A stretch of 38,400 nt of DNA from Oscillospiraceae bacterium (lineage in GTDB: Bacteria; Bacillota; Clostridia; Oscillospirales; Oscillospiraceae): NCBI GenBank assembly GCA_017541995.1, contig JAFXYD010000037.1, positions 1 to 38,400 of the forward strand. The letters are read 5' to 3'. Position 1 is the stretch's first letter. Every line of letters starts with the position of its first letter. Below, piece after piece: positions 16,621 through 24,601 of this stretch. A program made the position numbers and the translations under genes. The notes below the pieces were generated by a model. That model did no database searches, was not told the DNA's origin, and saw only the letters and a list, made by a program, of their open reading frames with translations.

Positions 16621-17508
16621 ATGAACCGTACCAAGCATATCGTCAAGCTGCTGATTTTTGTCGCCGCCGTGGGCCTGCTGCTGGTTTTGGGAGCCGGGAG
16701 GGGGCTGGAGCTGGGCAAAAGCTGGTCCCAGACCTGGGCCTCCCTGGGCTGGGCAGGCGTGGGCCGGATTCTGCTGGTGATCTTCGGCGTCCTGGCCCTG
16801 GAGCATCTGATTCTGCTGATTCTGGGCTTCATCAAAACCGAAAACCACCGGGCCCGCACCGTCATGACCCTGACGGCCAATCTGATCCGCTATATCGCCA
16901 TCCTGGTCATTGTCATCGGCGTCCTCTCCCTGCTGAACGTGGACGTGCCCACGGTCCTGGCCGGGCTGGGGATCATCGCCCTGATCATCGGCTTCGGGGC
17001 GGAGAGCCTGATCACCGACGTGGTCACCGGATTCTTCATTCTGATGGACAACCAGTACAACGTGGGGGACATCATCGAGGTGGGAGGCTTCCGGGGCACG
17101 GTCTCGGAAATCGGCATCCGGACCACCAGCCTCACCGACACCGGCGGCAACGTGAAGATCATCAACAACTCCGACATGAAGAATATTCTCAACCGCTCCG
17201 ACAACAGCTCCAAGGCGGTGACGGACTTCTCCATCCCTTATGAGACGGACATTGAAAAGCTGGAGGAGAAGATCCCCGCCCTGCTGGAGGAGATCCTGCA
17301 AAAGCATCCGGAGCTGTTCAAGTCCAGACCCGTCTATCTGGGGGTTCAGGCCCTGAGCAGCAGCTCCGTGGACCTGCGCTTTGTGGCGGAGGTGGGGGAG
17401 TCGGACATCTATTCCGGCGCCCGGGTTCTGAACCACGATCTCTTTGTGGGCTTCCGCAGGCTGGGCGTGGAGTGCCCCTTCCCCCAGGTGGACGTCCACA
17501 GCAAATAA
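16621..17508 (+). CDS. MscS-family small-conductance mechanosensitive channel
   Basis: A 295-residue inner-membrane protein. Three hydrophobic segments lie at about residues 7-24, 45-65 and 80-125. The last is the Gly/Ala-rich pore helix, continuing into GFGAESLITDVVTGFFI and the beta-domain signature QYNVGDIIEVGGFRGTVSEI. A soluble alpha/beta C-terminal part completes the usual MscS arrangement. It releases solutes on membrane tension during hypo-osmotic shock. The ATG at 16621 follows GGAAG and a good promoter. The InlB-like membrane protein starts 25 nt downstream and may be co-transcribed. Confidence 0.93.
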   Translation: MNRTKHIVKLLIFVAAVGLLLVLGAGRGLELGKSWSQTWASLGWAGVGRILLVIFGVLALEHLILLILGFIKTENHRARTVMTLTANLIRYIAILVIVIGVLSLLNVDVPTVLAGLGIIALIIGFGAESLITDVVTGFFILMDNQYNVGDIIEVGGFRGTVSEIGIRTTSLTDTGGNVKIINNSDMKNILNRSDNSSKAVTDFSIPYETDIEKLEEKIPALLEEILQKHPELFKSRPVYLGVQALSSSSVDLRFVAEVGESDIYSGARVLNHDLFVGFRRLGVECPFPQVDVHSK

Positions 17509-17532
17509 GCCCCGATTCCGGGAGGTCACGCT

Positions 17533-19287
17533 ATGGAATATTACAAGCATCCTCCGGAGTTGAGCGCCCCGCCGCCGGAGGCCGGACCGCTGCCGGAGCT
17601 GGAGCTGGCCGCTCCGCCCCCGGAGTTTGGGCAGGGGAGCGGCCCCGGGCCGGAGGCGCCGAAGAAGCGCCGCCTGCGGCAGCTGCTGCTAATCCCGGCC
17701 CTGCTGCTGAGCGTCTTTCTCTGCTTCCACAATCTGAACCCCGCTGCGGCGCCGACGGAGCCCGCTGCGGCGCCGACGGAGCCCGTTGCCGAGCCGACAA
17801 GTCCCACGGCTCCGACCGCGCCGCCAACCGAAGCGCCCACGCAGCCGTCTGAGGCGCCCCAGGGCAGCGTGGTCATTGACGTGACCTACGCCGGACGCCG
17901 GGGTGATACGGTTGTCTTCTCCTACCAGGTCTACAGCCCCATCCCCAGCCTGGACGCGGACCTGGAGGAGTATGTGGACTATGAGCCCACGCCCTGGCCT
18001 GTAGCGGTCTATACCCAGGTCTCCGACGAGGCGGGACGGAGCGTGAGCCCGGAGACGGATCCCGACGTCTGGACAGAGCCCCGTGTGGTGCGGGAGTACA
18101 GCGTGGATGCCGCCGGCCTGGAGGGCGAGCTGACCCTGACCCTGCTGGCCAGCTACGAGGAGGAGGGAGAGCAGCGTCAGACCGTCTATACCACGACCCT
18201 GGAGCTGGAGCTTCCGCCCGCCCCGGCGCTGGACGCCTATCTTTTCGTGAAGCCCGGCGGCGGAATCGAGTACAAGGCGACGCTGACCCCTCAGCCGGAG
18301 GACGACCATGCCTACGAGCTGCGGATTGACTCCATCGGAACCCTGTGCTATGACGGCGGCGAGGTTTTTGCCTTCTCCTTTGGGGAGGGGCCTGACGCGA
18401 TGCCGCTGGAGTACGACCCCGAGCACGGCTGGCTCACCTATTATTCCGGCCCCTCCGGGATAGGCTCCTTGCCGGAGTCCAGCGAGGTCAGCGTCATGCT
18501 GGACTGGGTAGACGACAGCACCGGTGCCCACTACTATGTGGAGTCCAACCGCGTCCCCGCCTCCGACGCTGCCACTGCCTTCCCCGTCTATCCGCTGGAG
18601 GAGGGTACCATCGTCGTCACCGTCTACAACGACACCTGGGACTTCCAGGTTCCCTCTGTCATTCCCAACGATGCGGGCGTCACCATCCTGGCCCAGGAGC
18701 GCTTCCCTGAATCGGAGTTCAGCTTCTACATTCCGCCCAGCTATCACGCGCCGTCCGGCTACAGCTTCGGCGGCTGGGTGGTGGACTATGGCAACCCCTT
18801 CGACAACGGCTATGAGCGGGAGATCTACACCCCCGACCTGGGCACCGGCGAGCCTCCCGTTGAACGGCTGATTCCGGATACGAATTTCTGCTTTGACATG
18901 GGCCAGGTGCTGACCCAGGAAAACGTGGTCTATATCCCGCCCTCCGAGGACGGCGTCCGCTATGTCAACATCCACGCCGCCTGGATTGCCGAGGACGCGG
19001 AGCCCGGCGGTCTGCTGCTGGACGACAATATGGGGAACGTGACGGCTTACTCCAACGAGTGTCCCTTAGTGTCGGAGGGCAATCTCTACCTCTGCGCCTT
19101 CCCGGTTCCGCAGCAGGAGGGCTACGTGTTCGATGGCTGGTATACCGCTGAGGGCAAGCGGGTCTATATGCTCAATTCCTGGTATTCCTTCATCGGGGTG
19201 GAGACCAAGCCCGACGGCAGCTTTGCGGGCTATAACGGCGAGTTCACCCCCGTGACCCTCTACGCCCACTGGAAGCCCGCGCCCTGA
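17533..19287 (+). CDS. Membrane-anchored extracellular protein with Pro-rich stalk and InlB-like repeats
   Basis: A 584-residue protein preceded by GGGAGG. A proline-rich cytoplasmic segment (1-43) ends in KKRRLR. One transmembrane helix follows (about 49-67), giving a type II orientation, and then a Pro/Thr stalk (71-108, APTEP repeats encoded by a 21-bp tandem repeat near 17743). The extracellular part has beta-rich stretches. It ends with InlB-like elements, YSFGGWVVDYG near residue 415 and YVFDGWYTAEGKRVY plus VTLYAHWK at the C-terminus. No catalytic motif was recognised. It may be a surface sensor or adhesin. The short gap to mscS suggests an operon. A hairpin at 19350-19394 lies downstream. 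Confidence 0.8.
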   Translation: MEYYKHPPELSAPPPEAGPLPELELAAPPPEFGQGSGPGPEAPKKRRLRQLLLIPALLLSVFLCFHNLNPAAAPTEPAAAPTEPVAEPTSPTAPTAPPTEAPTQPSEAPQGSVVIDVTYAGRRGDTVVFSYQVYSPIPSLDADLEEYVDYEPTPWPVAVYTQVSDEAGRSVSPETDPDVWTEPRVVREYSVDAAGLEGELTLTLLASYEEEGEQRQTVYTTTLELELPPAPALDAYLFVKPGGGIEYKATLTPQPEDDHAYELRIDSIGTLCYDGGEVFAFSFGEGPDAMPLEYDPEHGWLTYYSGPSGIGSLPESSEVSVMLDWVDDSTGAHYYVESNRVPASDAATAFPVYPLEEGTIVVTVYNDTWDFQVPSVIPNDAGVTILAQERFPESEFSFYIPPSYHAPSGYSFGGWVVDYGNPFDNGYEREIYTPDLGTGEPPVERLIPDTNFCFDMGQVLTQENVVYIPPSEDGVRYVNIHAAWIAEDAEPGGLLLDDNMGNVTAYSNECPLVSEGNLYLCAFPVPQQEGYVFDGWYTAEGKRVYMLNSWYSFIGVETKPDGSFAGYNGEFTPVTLYAHWKPAP

Positions 19288-19349
19288 GCTGCCGGCAGGC
19301 TTCGCAAGGCCCGCGTCGGCTTCCGGGGAAGGCCCTGCCGCCTGATCAC

Positions 19350-19394
19350 GCAAACACCCACTTATGCGCCAAACGCGCATAAGTGGGTGTTTGC
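19350..19394. terminator. Perfect 20-bp hairpin between the InlB-like gene and tepA
   Basis: Arms 19350-19369 and 19375-19394 are exact reverse complements around a 5-nt loop (CAAAC). The right arm ends in GTTTGC without a full T-tract. It ends 56 nt before the tepA start, so it may be a terminator or a structured leader. Confidence 0.7.
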
Positions 19395-19450
19395 CGCATA
19401 AAACCGGACAAATCGGGAATGCTATGGAAAAACCCAAAGGAGGCTATTCC

Positions 19451-20140
19451 ATGGAAGACACATGCGCGGCGCGGGAAGACAGCTTGGATCAGACCCTGGA
19501 GCTGGGCTCCGGCCTGGTGAGCACCCGGCACGGCAATATCTATATTCTCACCATCATCGGTCAGATCGAGGGCCACCAGGTCCTGCCCGAGACCGTCAAA
19601 ACCACGAAATACGAGCATCTGATGCCATTGCTGGCTCAAATTGAGGAGAACGAGGGCGTGGACGGCCTGCTGCTGCTTCTGAACACCGTGGGGGGAGACA
19701 TCGAGGCGGGGCTTGCCATTGCGGAGCTGATCTCCGGCATGAAAACCCCCTCCGTCTCCCTGGTGCTGGGGGGCGGCCACTCCATCGGCGTGCCCCTGGC
19801 GGTGGCGGCCAGGACCTGCATGATCGCCCCCACCGCGGGCATGACCATCCACCCGGTGCGCATGAGCGGCACCGTGGTGGGGGCCCCCGCCACCTTCCAG
19901 TATTTCAACCGCATCCAGAGCCAGATCACGGATTTCGTGGCGGCCAATTCCCACATCTCCAAAAAGCGCTTCACCGAGTTCATGATGGCCACCGGGGAGC
20001 TGGCCACCGACGTGGGCACCGTCCTCTATGGCAAGCAGGCGGTGGACTGCGGCCTCATCGACCGCCTGGGCTCCCTCTCCGAGGCTTTGGAGACCCTCCA
20101 CGCCATGATCCGGGCCGGACGGGAGGCGCCTGCCCGCTGA
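19451..20140 (+). CDS. tepA: TepA-type ClpP-fold serine protease
   Basis: A 229-residue ClpP-fold protein of the translocation-enhancing (TepA/YmfB) family. It has NTVGGDIEAG around residues 78-87 (oxyanion Gly pair). The nucleophile is Ser111 in LGGGHSIGVPLA, and the likely catalytic His134 is in MTIHPVR. In B. subtilis TepA is linked to protein export and spore peptide handling. The ATG at 19451 is chosen for the AAAGGAGG 8 nt upstream; in-frame starts farther up overlap the hairpin. It is convergent with the ylmH-like gene, with 24 bp between the ends. Family assignment is firm; the physiological substrate is unknown. Confidence 0.88.
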   Translation: MEDTCAAREDSLDQTLELGSGLVSTRHGNIYILTIIGQIEGHQVLPETVKTTKYEHLMPLLAQIEENEGVDGLLLLLNTVGGDIEAGLAIAELISGMKTPSVSLVLGGGHSIGVPLAVAARTCMIAPTAGMTIHPVRMSGTVVGAPATFQYFNRIQSQITDFVAANSHISKKRFTEFMMATGELATDVGTVLYGKQAVDCGLIDRLGSLSEALETLHAMIRAGREAPAR

Positions 20141-20164
20141 AGGGAGGGCGCCGGTGGGCCCGGC

Positions 20165-20911
20165 CTACTCCCAGAGCTCGGCGGTGACGAAGCTGCGGCC
20201 CTTGCGGCTCTGGCCGCCGATCTGGGCCACGCTGGCCTTGCCCCGGCCCTTCAGGGAAATCACGTCCCCCTCGCAGACGGGGGCGTCGTTTTTCAGGCAG
20301 GGCAGATAGTTGAGGCTGGCGGCCCCGGCGGCGATGAGCTTCACGGCCTGGGTCCGGGAGAGGCGGAAGGTCTCCGCCAGCACCGCGTCGAAGCGGGGGC
20401 TCTGGACGGTGAACTGGACCGCCCGGCGCTTCCGCTCCGGCTCCGGCACCTGGTTCAGGGGCACCACCGCGGCCCGGACGCTGACCCGGCCCGCCTGCTC
20501 CAGTCCCGCCAGCTGCTCCGCCACCGAGGGCAGGCAGAAGACCCAGGCGGTCTGGCCGTCGATGCGGATGTCGCCCACCCACTCCCGGCGGACCCCCAGG
20601 GCCAGCAGGGCCCCCAGGTAGTCCCGGTGGCCGGGGCTGCCGTAGTAGGCCTCGATCCGCAGGGCGCTGATGGAGCCCGCGGGGTCGAAGTCCTCCTCCT
20701 CCATCCAGTCCGGCAGGAAGAAGGCCACCCGGCGCTCGCAGTCCGCTCCGCCGCCGTGGAAGCGCAGCCGACAGCCCGGGCGGCCCCGGAGATATTGGGC
20801 CGCCGCGGCCTGCTCCGCCGGGGTCAGAAAGGCCGTGGCGGTGAGGATATTCGATTTTTCACAGCGGCGCAGCAGATCCTCCGCCCGCCGCAAAAGGGCT
20901 TCGTGTTCCAT
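20165..20911 (-). CDS. YlmH-like S4-domain RNA-binding protein
   Basis: A 248-residue protein whose C-terminal third (about 175-240) is an S4 RNA-binding domain: RFDAVLAETFRLSRTQAVKL, then NDAPVCEGDVISLKGRGKA. The N-terminal region has the YlmH-type arrangement with RIEAYYGSPGHRDYLGALLALG and WVGDI segments. YlmH proteins associate with the large ribosomal subunit and nascent-chain tRNA, and B. subtilis YlmH has been connected with ribosome-associated quality control. It is usually beside cell-division genes (divIVA, sepF); here it is instead the last gene of a minus-strand set after a D-2-hydroxyacid dehydrogenase, 24 nt downstream of it. Confidence 0.85.
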   Translation of the reverse strand: MEHEALLRRAEDLLRRCEKSNILTATAFLTPAEQAAAAQYLRGRPGCRLRFHGGGADCERRVAFFLPDWMEEEDFDPAGSISALRIEAYYGSPGHRDYLGALLALGVRREWVGDIRIDGQTAWVFCLPSVAEQLAGLEQAGRVSVRAAVVPLNQVPEPERKRRAVQFTVQSPRFDAVLAETFRLSRTQAVKLIAAGAASLNYLPCLKNDAPVCEGDVISLKGRGKASVAQIGGQSRKGRSFVTAELWE

Positions 20912-20935
20912 ATTCCGGTTTCCAAAACAGCTTTG

Positions 20936-21904
20936 CTATGGGTTCACCACGTTTTGCGGGCGGCCCTGCTGCCAGGCGCGGATGTTGTCCGCCACCAGCT
21001 CCACCAGCCGGGCCCGGGTCTCCCGGGGGGCCCAGCCGATGTGGGGGGTCAGATAGCAGTTGGGGGCCCGCAGCAGGGGATTGTCCGGCCGGATGGGCTC
21101 CACGGCGAAGGCGTCCTGGCCCAGGGCCCGGAGCTTGCCGCAGGCCAGGGCGGCGGCCACGTCCTCCTCCACGATCAGGCCCCCCCGGGCGGTGTTGATC
21201 AGAATGACCCCGTCCTTCATCTGCTCCAGGGCGGCGGCGTTGATCATGCCCAGGCTGTCGGCGTTGGCCGGGCAGTGCAGGGAGATGACGTCCGAGCGGG
21301 CGTAGAGCTCGTTGAGGCTTACATAATGGGTGTGGGCGTCCTCCAGCTCCGGGCGGCGGTGCCGGGCGTAGACCAGCAGCTCCGCCCCCATGGCCTTCAT
21401 GATCCGGCCAAAGGCCTGGCCGATGCCGCCGTAGCCGATGATGCCCACGGTCTTGCCCGCGATCTCCGTCAGACCTGGGGCAACCTGGCAGAAGTAGCGG
21501 TTGTCGGTCCAGGCGCCGGCCCGGAGGGCGGCGTTGTGCCGCCCCACCTGGGTGGTGATCTCCAGCAGCAGGGCCGCCGCCAGCTGGGAGACGGCGTAGG
21601 AGGAGTAGCCCGGGGCGTTGCAGACGGGGATCCCCCGCTCCCGGGCGGCCTCGACGTCAATGTTGTTGAAGCCCGTGGCGAAGAGGGCGATGAGCCGCAG
21701 CTTCGGGCAGGCCTCCAGGATCCGGCGGGTGATGACGGGCTTGTCCAGCACGATCACCTCATGGTCCCCGATGTGGTCCAGCAGCTCCTCCGGAGCCGTG
21801 GCGGGGTAGAGGCTCACCCGGCCCAGGGCCTCGATGGGGGTCCAGCTCAGATCCCCGGGGTTGGTGCGCTGGCCGTCGAGAATGGCGATTGTGGTCTGTC
21901 CCAT
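20936..21904 (-). CDS. D-2-hydroxyacid dehydrogenase (NAD-dependent)
   Basis: A 322-residue oxidoreductase of the glycerate/hydroxypyruvate-reductase branch. The Rossmann signature is GYGGIG at 157-162, and the catalytic triad is Arg240 (NTARGG), Glu269 (AVEP) and His288 (PHIGW). It would interconvert a 2-keto acid and a D-2-hydroxy acid; hydroxypyruvate/glycerate is the likeliest pair but not proven. AAGGAGG lies before the ATG and overlaps the TAA stop of the upstream membrane-protein gene (10-nt gap), implying one operon. Confidence 0.92.
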   Translation of the reverse strand: MGQTTIAILDGQRTNPGDLSWTPIEALGRVSLYPATAPEELLDHIGDHEVIVLDKPVITRRILEACPKLRLIALFATGFNNIDVEAARERGIPVCNAPGYSSYAVSQLAAALLLEITTQVGRHNAALRAGAWTDNRYFCQVAPGLTEIAGKTVGIIGYGGIGQAFGRIMKAMGAELLVYARHRRPELEDAHTHYVSLNELYARSDVISLHCPANADSLGMINAAALEQMKDGVILINTARGGLIVEEDVAAALACGKLRALGQDAFAVEPIRPDNPLLRAPNCYLTPHIGWAPRETRARLVELVADNIRAWQQGRPQNVVNP

Positions 21905-21914
21905 GGCTGCCTCC

Positions 21915-22295
21915 TTACCAGAACCGCTTGGCGGCCTTGTTGATGAAAATGACGTACCAGATAATCAGGGGCACGAAGAGGAAGAGGGCCGCCCCCTGGG
22001 AGAACCACTCCGGCAGGGCCGCCAGCAGCCCCGTCAGCTCGTTGACCAGCAGGAAGACGCTGATGAGCAGGCCCAGCAGGCCGAAGAGGATCAGCCGGGG
22101 GCAGATGAAGCGGATGAAGCCCAGCTGGTCCTGGCAGAGCTCCGGCGGACAGTTGGCAGGGTAGAGAAAGCGGCTGGGGGCCAGCTCATAGCTGCGCCGG
22201 AGCCGGAGGGCTGCCAGCAGCACGTTGACGCTGAGCCAGACCAGCATACCCGTGAGCAGAAACACCATCAGATTGGAGGGGCTGAACTGCGGCAT
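21915..22295 (-). CDS. Small three-helix membrane protein
   Basis: A 126-residue integral membrane protein of unknown function. Hydrophobic segments lie at about residues 10-30 (MVFLLTGMLVWLSVNVLL), 66-90 and 100-120. Between the first two is a cytoplasmic or external loop with two Cys (ANCPPELCQDQ). The start at 22295 is preferred because AGCAGGTG lies about 10 nt upstream; an ATG 10 codons earlier is possible. It is the first gene of the minus-strand operon with the dehydrogenase and YlmH-like genes. Confidence 0.7.
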   Translation of the reverse strand: MPQFSPSNLMVFLLTGMLVWLSVNVLLAALRLRRSYELAPSRFLYPANCPPELCQDQLGFIRFICPRLILFGLLGLLISVFLLVNELTGLLAALPEWFSQGAALFLFVPLIIWYVIFINKAAKRFW

Positions 22296-22363
22296 GGAAG
22301 CACCTGCTTTCGTTTTTTCTTTCATTGTAGCAGAAGCCGCGAAAAAAAGCAACCAAAAAGGGC

Positions 22364-22392
22364 TTGTTTTATGAGGGGGGAGGGGATATAAT
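22364..22392 (+). promoter_or_regulatory. Sigma-A promoter of mnmE
   Basis: TTGTTT (22364-22369) and a perfect TATAAT (22387-22392) with a 17-bp spacer. Transcription would start at about 22399, so the 8-bp tandem repeat is transcribed. Confidence 0.75.
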
Positions 22393-22396
22393 AAAC

Positions 22397-22460
22397 GAAA
22401 CTATGAAACTATGAAACCGTGAAACCGTGAAACCGTGAAACTGTGAAACTGTGAAACGGT
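22397..22460 (+). repeat. 8-bp tandem repeat (eight units) in the mnmE leader
   Basis: Eight consecutive units of GAAAC(T/C/G)(A/G)T fill 22397-22460: two GAAACTAT, three GAAACCGT, two GAAACTGT, one GAAACGGT. The tract starts 5 nt after the -10 element and ends 56 nt before the start codon. Blocks of identical units suggest growth by slippage. Confidence 0.92.
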
Positions 22461-22516
22461 TCTCATTATTTCATCGCTTCCTGTTTTTGCTGACTTGACC
22501 AAAAGGAGGGATCCCC

Positions 22517-23878
22517 ATGTCTGAGATCATTGCCGCCATTGCCACCGGGAGACAGCCCTGCGCCATTGGGGTGCTGCGGCTTTCCGGGGAGGGCTGCGCC
22601 GAGACCGCGGGGCGGATCTTCAGCTGCCGAAGCGGCAAGCCCCTGGCCCAGGCCCCGGACAAAAAGCTGGTCTGGGGCACCCTCCGGGATCTGCGGGGCC
22701 GGGAGCTGGACCACTGCCTGGCGGTCTACAGCCGGGCCCCCCACAGCTACACCGGGGAGGACACGGTGGAGCTCCAGTGCCACGGCTCTCCGGCGGTGCT
22801 GACGGCGGCCCTGGAGGCCCTGTGCCGGGCGGGGGCCCGTCCGGCCCGGCCCGGGGAGTTCACCCAGCGGGCCTTCCTCAACGGCAAGCTGGATCTCACC
22901 GGGGCCGAGGCCGTCATCGACCTCATCGAGGCCCAGACCGCCGATATGGCCGCCAACGCCGCCGCCCAGCTGGGGGGCGCCCTGGACCGCCGCCTGGGGC
23001 CCATCTATCAGGGGCTCACGGATATCTGCAGCCACTACCACGCGGTGCTGGACTACCCCGACGAGGAGATCCCCGATTTTCAGCTCTCGGATTTCACCCA
23101 GCAGCTCCGCACGGACCGGGATCAGCTCCTCTGGCTCCGGGACACCGCGGACCGGGGCCGCATTCTGAAGCAGGGGGTGAAAATCGCCCTGGTGGGCAAG
23201 CCCAACGCGGGCAAGTCCTCCCTGCTGAACGCCCTGGTGGGCTATGACCGGGTCATCGTCACCGAGATCCCCGGCACCACCCGGGACACCGTGGAGGAGA
23301 CCGCCCGCTTCGGCCGGGTCCTGGCCCGGATCACCGACACCGCGGGCATCCGGCAGACGGAGGACCGGGTGGAGGCCCTGGGGGTGGAGCGCTCCCGGGC
23401 CGCCGCCGAGGAGGCGGATCTGGCCATCTTCGTCTGCGACGCCGCCCAGCCCCTGGACGAGGAGGACCGCCGGGCCATGGCCGCCGCCCGCCGGGCGAAG
23501 CAGGCCGTGGCCGTCATGAACAAGACGGACCTGCCCCAGCGGGTCTTCCGGGTGGAGCTGCCCTTTGAGCAGATCTTCGCCGTCTCCGCCCTGCGGGGGG
23601 AGGGGCTGGACAAGCTCTGCCGCTGGATCGAGCAGCGCTTCGGCACCGACCTGCCCTGCGACGGCTCCATTCTCACCAATACCCGCCAGGCCGAGGCCGT
23701 GGGCCGGGCCGCCGAGGCCATTGACCGGGCCCTGGCCGCCATGGAGGCGGGGATCACCCCCGACGCCGTGCTGACGGAGCTGGAGGCCGCCCTGGAGGCC
23801 CTGGGCGAGCTCACCGGCCGCAGCGTCCGGGAGGACATCACCCAGCGGATCTTTGAACGCTTCTGCGTGGGGAAGTAG
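22517..23878 (+). CDS. mnmE: tRNA uridine-5-carboxymethylaminomethyl modification GTPase MnmE
   Basis: A 453-residue protein of standard length. The N-terminal tetrahydrofolate-binding domain includes IAAIATGR and GEFTQRAFLNGKLDLTGAEAVIDLI. The central G domain has G1 GKPNAGKSS (about 226-234), G2 GTTRD, G3 DTAGI and G4 NKTD. The C-terminal catalytic Cys450 is in CVGK. With MnmG it modifies the wobble uridine of several tRNAs. AAAGGAGGG precedes the ATG. MnmG and RsmG, frequent neighbours, are absent here. The TAG stop lies within a GTAG mini-hairpin. The cysteine desulfurase 720 bp downstream could supply sulfur for s2U on the same wobble base, which is inference. Confidence 0.97.
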   Translation: MSEIIAAIATGRQPCAIGVLRLSGEGCAETAGRIFSCRSGKPLAQAPDKKLVWGTLRDLRGRELDHCLAVYSRAPHSYTGEDTVELQCHGSPAVLTAALEALCRAGARPARPGEFTQRAFLNGKLDLTGAEAVIDLIEAQTADMAANAAAQLGGALDRRLGPIYQGLTDICSHYHAVLDYPDEEIPDFQLSDFTQQLRTDRDQLLWLRDTADRGRILKQGVKIALVGKPNAGKSSLLNALVGYDRVIVTEIPGTTRDTVEETARFGRVLARITDTAGIRQTEDRVEALGVERSRAAAEEADLAIFVCDAAQPLDEEDRRAMAAARRAKQAVAVMNKTDLPQRVFRVELPFEQIFAVSALRGEGLDKLCRWIEQRFGTDLPCDGSILTNTRQAEAVGRAAEAIDRALAAMEAGITPDAVLTELEAALEALGELTGRSVREDITQRIFERFCVGK

Positions 23879-23953
23879 GGACGGCTCTCAGCCGTCCGCG
23901 TTCCCCGCACCGACCAGGGATCAAGGATCAAGGATCAGGGATCAGACCCGTCC

Positions 23954-24173
23954 GTAGCGGCGAACATTGTTCGCCACATGCAGCCAGCGGCGGGCGAATT
24001 GAAAATTGAAAGTTGAAAGTGGAAAATTGAAAATGGTGGTGTTGTCAAATTGCGATTTGAAAACATTGGAAATGGGGACGGGAGTTACGGATTGCCACGA
24101 CCAGTCTGCGGACTGGTCTCGCAATGACAAATTCGAAACGTTTTCCGCCCGTAGGGGACGGGTTCCCCGTCCC
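23954..24173 (+). repeat. Composite repeat, copy A
   Basis: About 220 bp, matching 24352-24570 with few substitutions and short indels. It runs from a GTAGCGGCGAAC hairpin to a GTAGGGGACGGG hairpin. Confidence 0.9.
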
Positions 24174-24351
24174 GCCGTACCCCGCTCCGCCCGCCGCAGC
24201 CCGCACCGCCCGCCCGTAGCGGCGGTCATTGACCGCCACATACACCCCGCCCGTAGGGACGGCTCTCAGCCGTCCGCCGTACCCCCGCCCGCACCCGCCT
24301 GTAGCGCCGGCAATCTGCCGGCCATGCGCCCCCGACCGCTGCAGCCCGCCT

Positions 24352-24570
24352 GTAGCGGCGAACATTGTTCGCCACATGCAGCCCGCGGCGGGCGCATTGA
24401 AAATTGAAAGTTGAAAGTTGAAAATGGAAAATGGTGGTGTTTTCAAATTGCGATTTGAAAACATGGAAAATGGGGACGGGAGTTACGGATTGCCACGACC
24501 AGTCTGCGGACTGGTCTCGCAATGACAATATCGGGACGTTTCCCGCCGTAGGGGACGGGTTCCCCGTCCC
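24352..24570 (+). repeat. Composite repeat, copy B
   Basis: Same orientation as copy A, 398 bp downstream of it. It ends 32 bp before the cysteine desulfurase start, so it forms much of that gene's upstream region. Confidence 0.9.
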
Positions 24571-24601
24571 TACATTGCTGTATGACAGAGGAGCAGTTTG
24601 C

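Larger units (their letters stand above)
23875..24573. repeat. Repeat-only region: eight GTAG mini-hairpins and a 220-bp duplication
   Basis: No gene is seen between mnmE and the cysteine desulfurase. GTAG hairpins start at 23875, 23954, 24151, 24216, 24253, 24301, 24352 and 24548. All read plus-strand GTAG, one or two bases, a 7-8 bp arm, a 3-nt loop (ATT, CTC, ATC or TTC) and the complementary arm. A 220-bp composite (23954-24173) is repeated at 24352-24570. Each composite has AT-rich heptamer-like repeats (TTGAAAA/TTGAAAG), a TCAAATTGCGATTTGA hairpin and a GACCAGTC-TGCG-GACTGGTC hairpin bracketed by ATTGC and GCAAT. Tandem GGATCAA units lie near 23921-23943. Confidence 0.9.

Noticed and set aside
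20627-21943. 438-codon plus-strand frame over the dehydrogenase and YlmH-like genes
   Set aside because: The minus-strand products show complete catalytic motifs; the plus-strand translation is low-complexity.
23954-24601. Coding potential in the repeat region and an earlier start for the cysteine desulfurase
   Set aside because: Open frames there come from duplicated repeats, and the desulfurase family starts at the YFDNSATT segment encoded after 24602.
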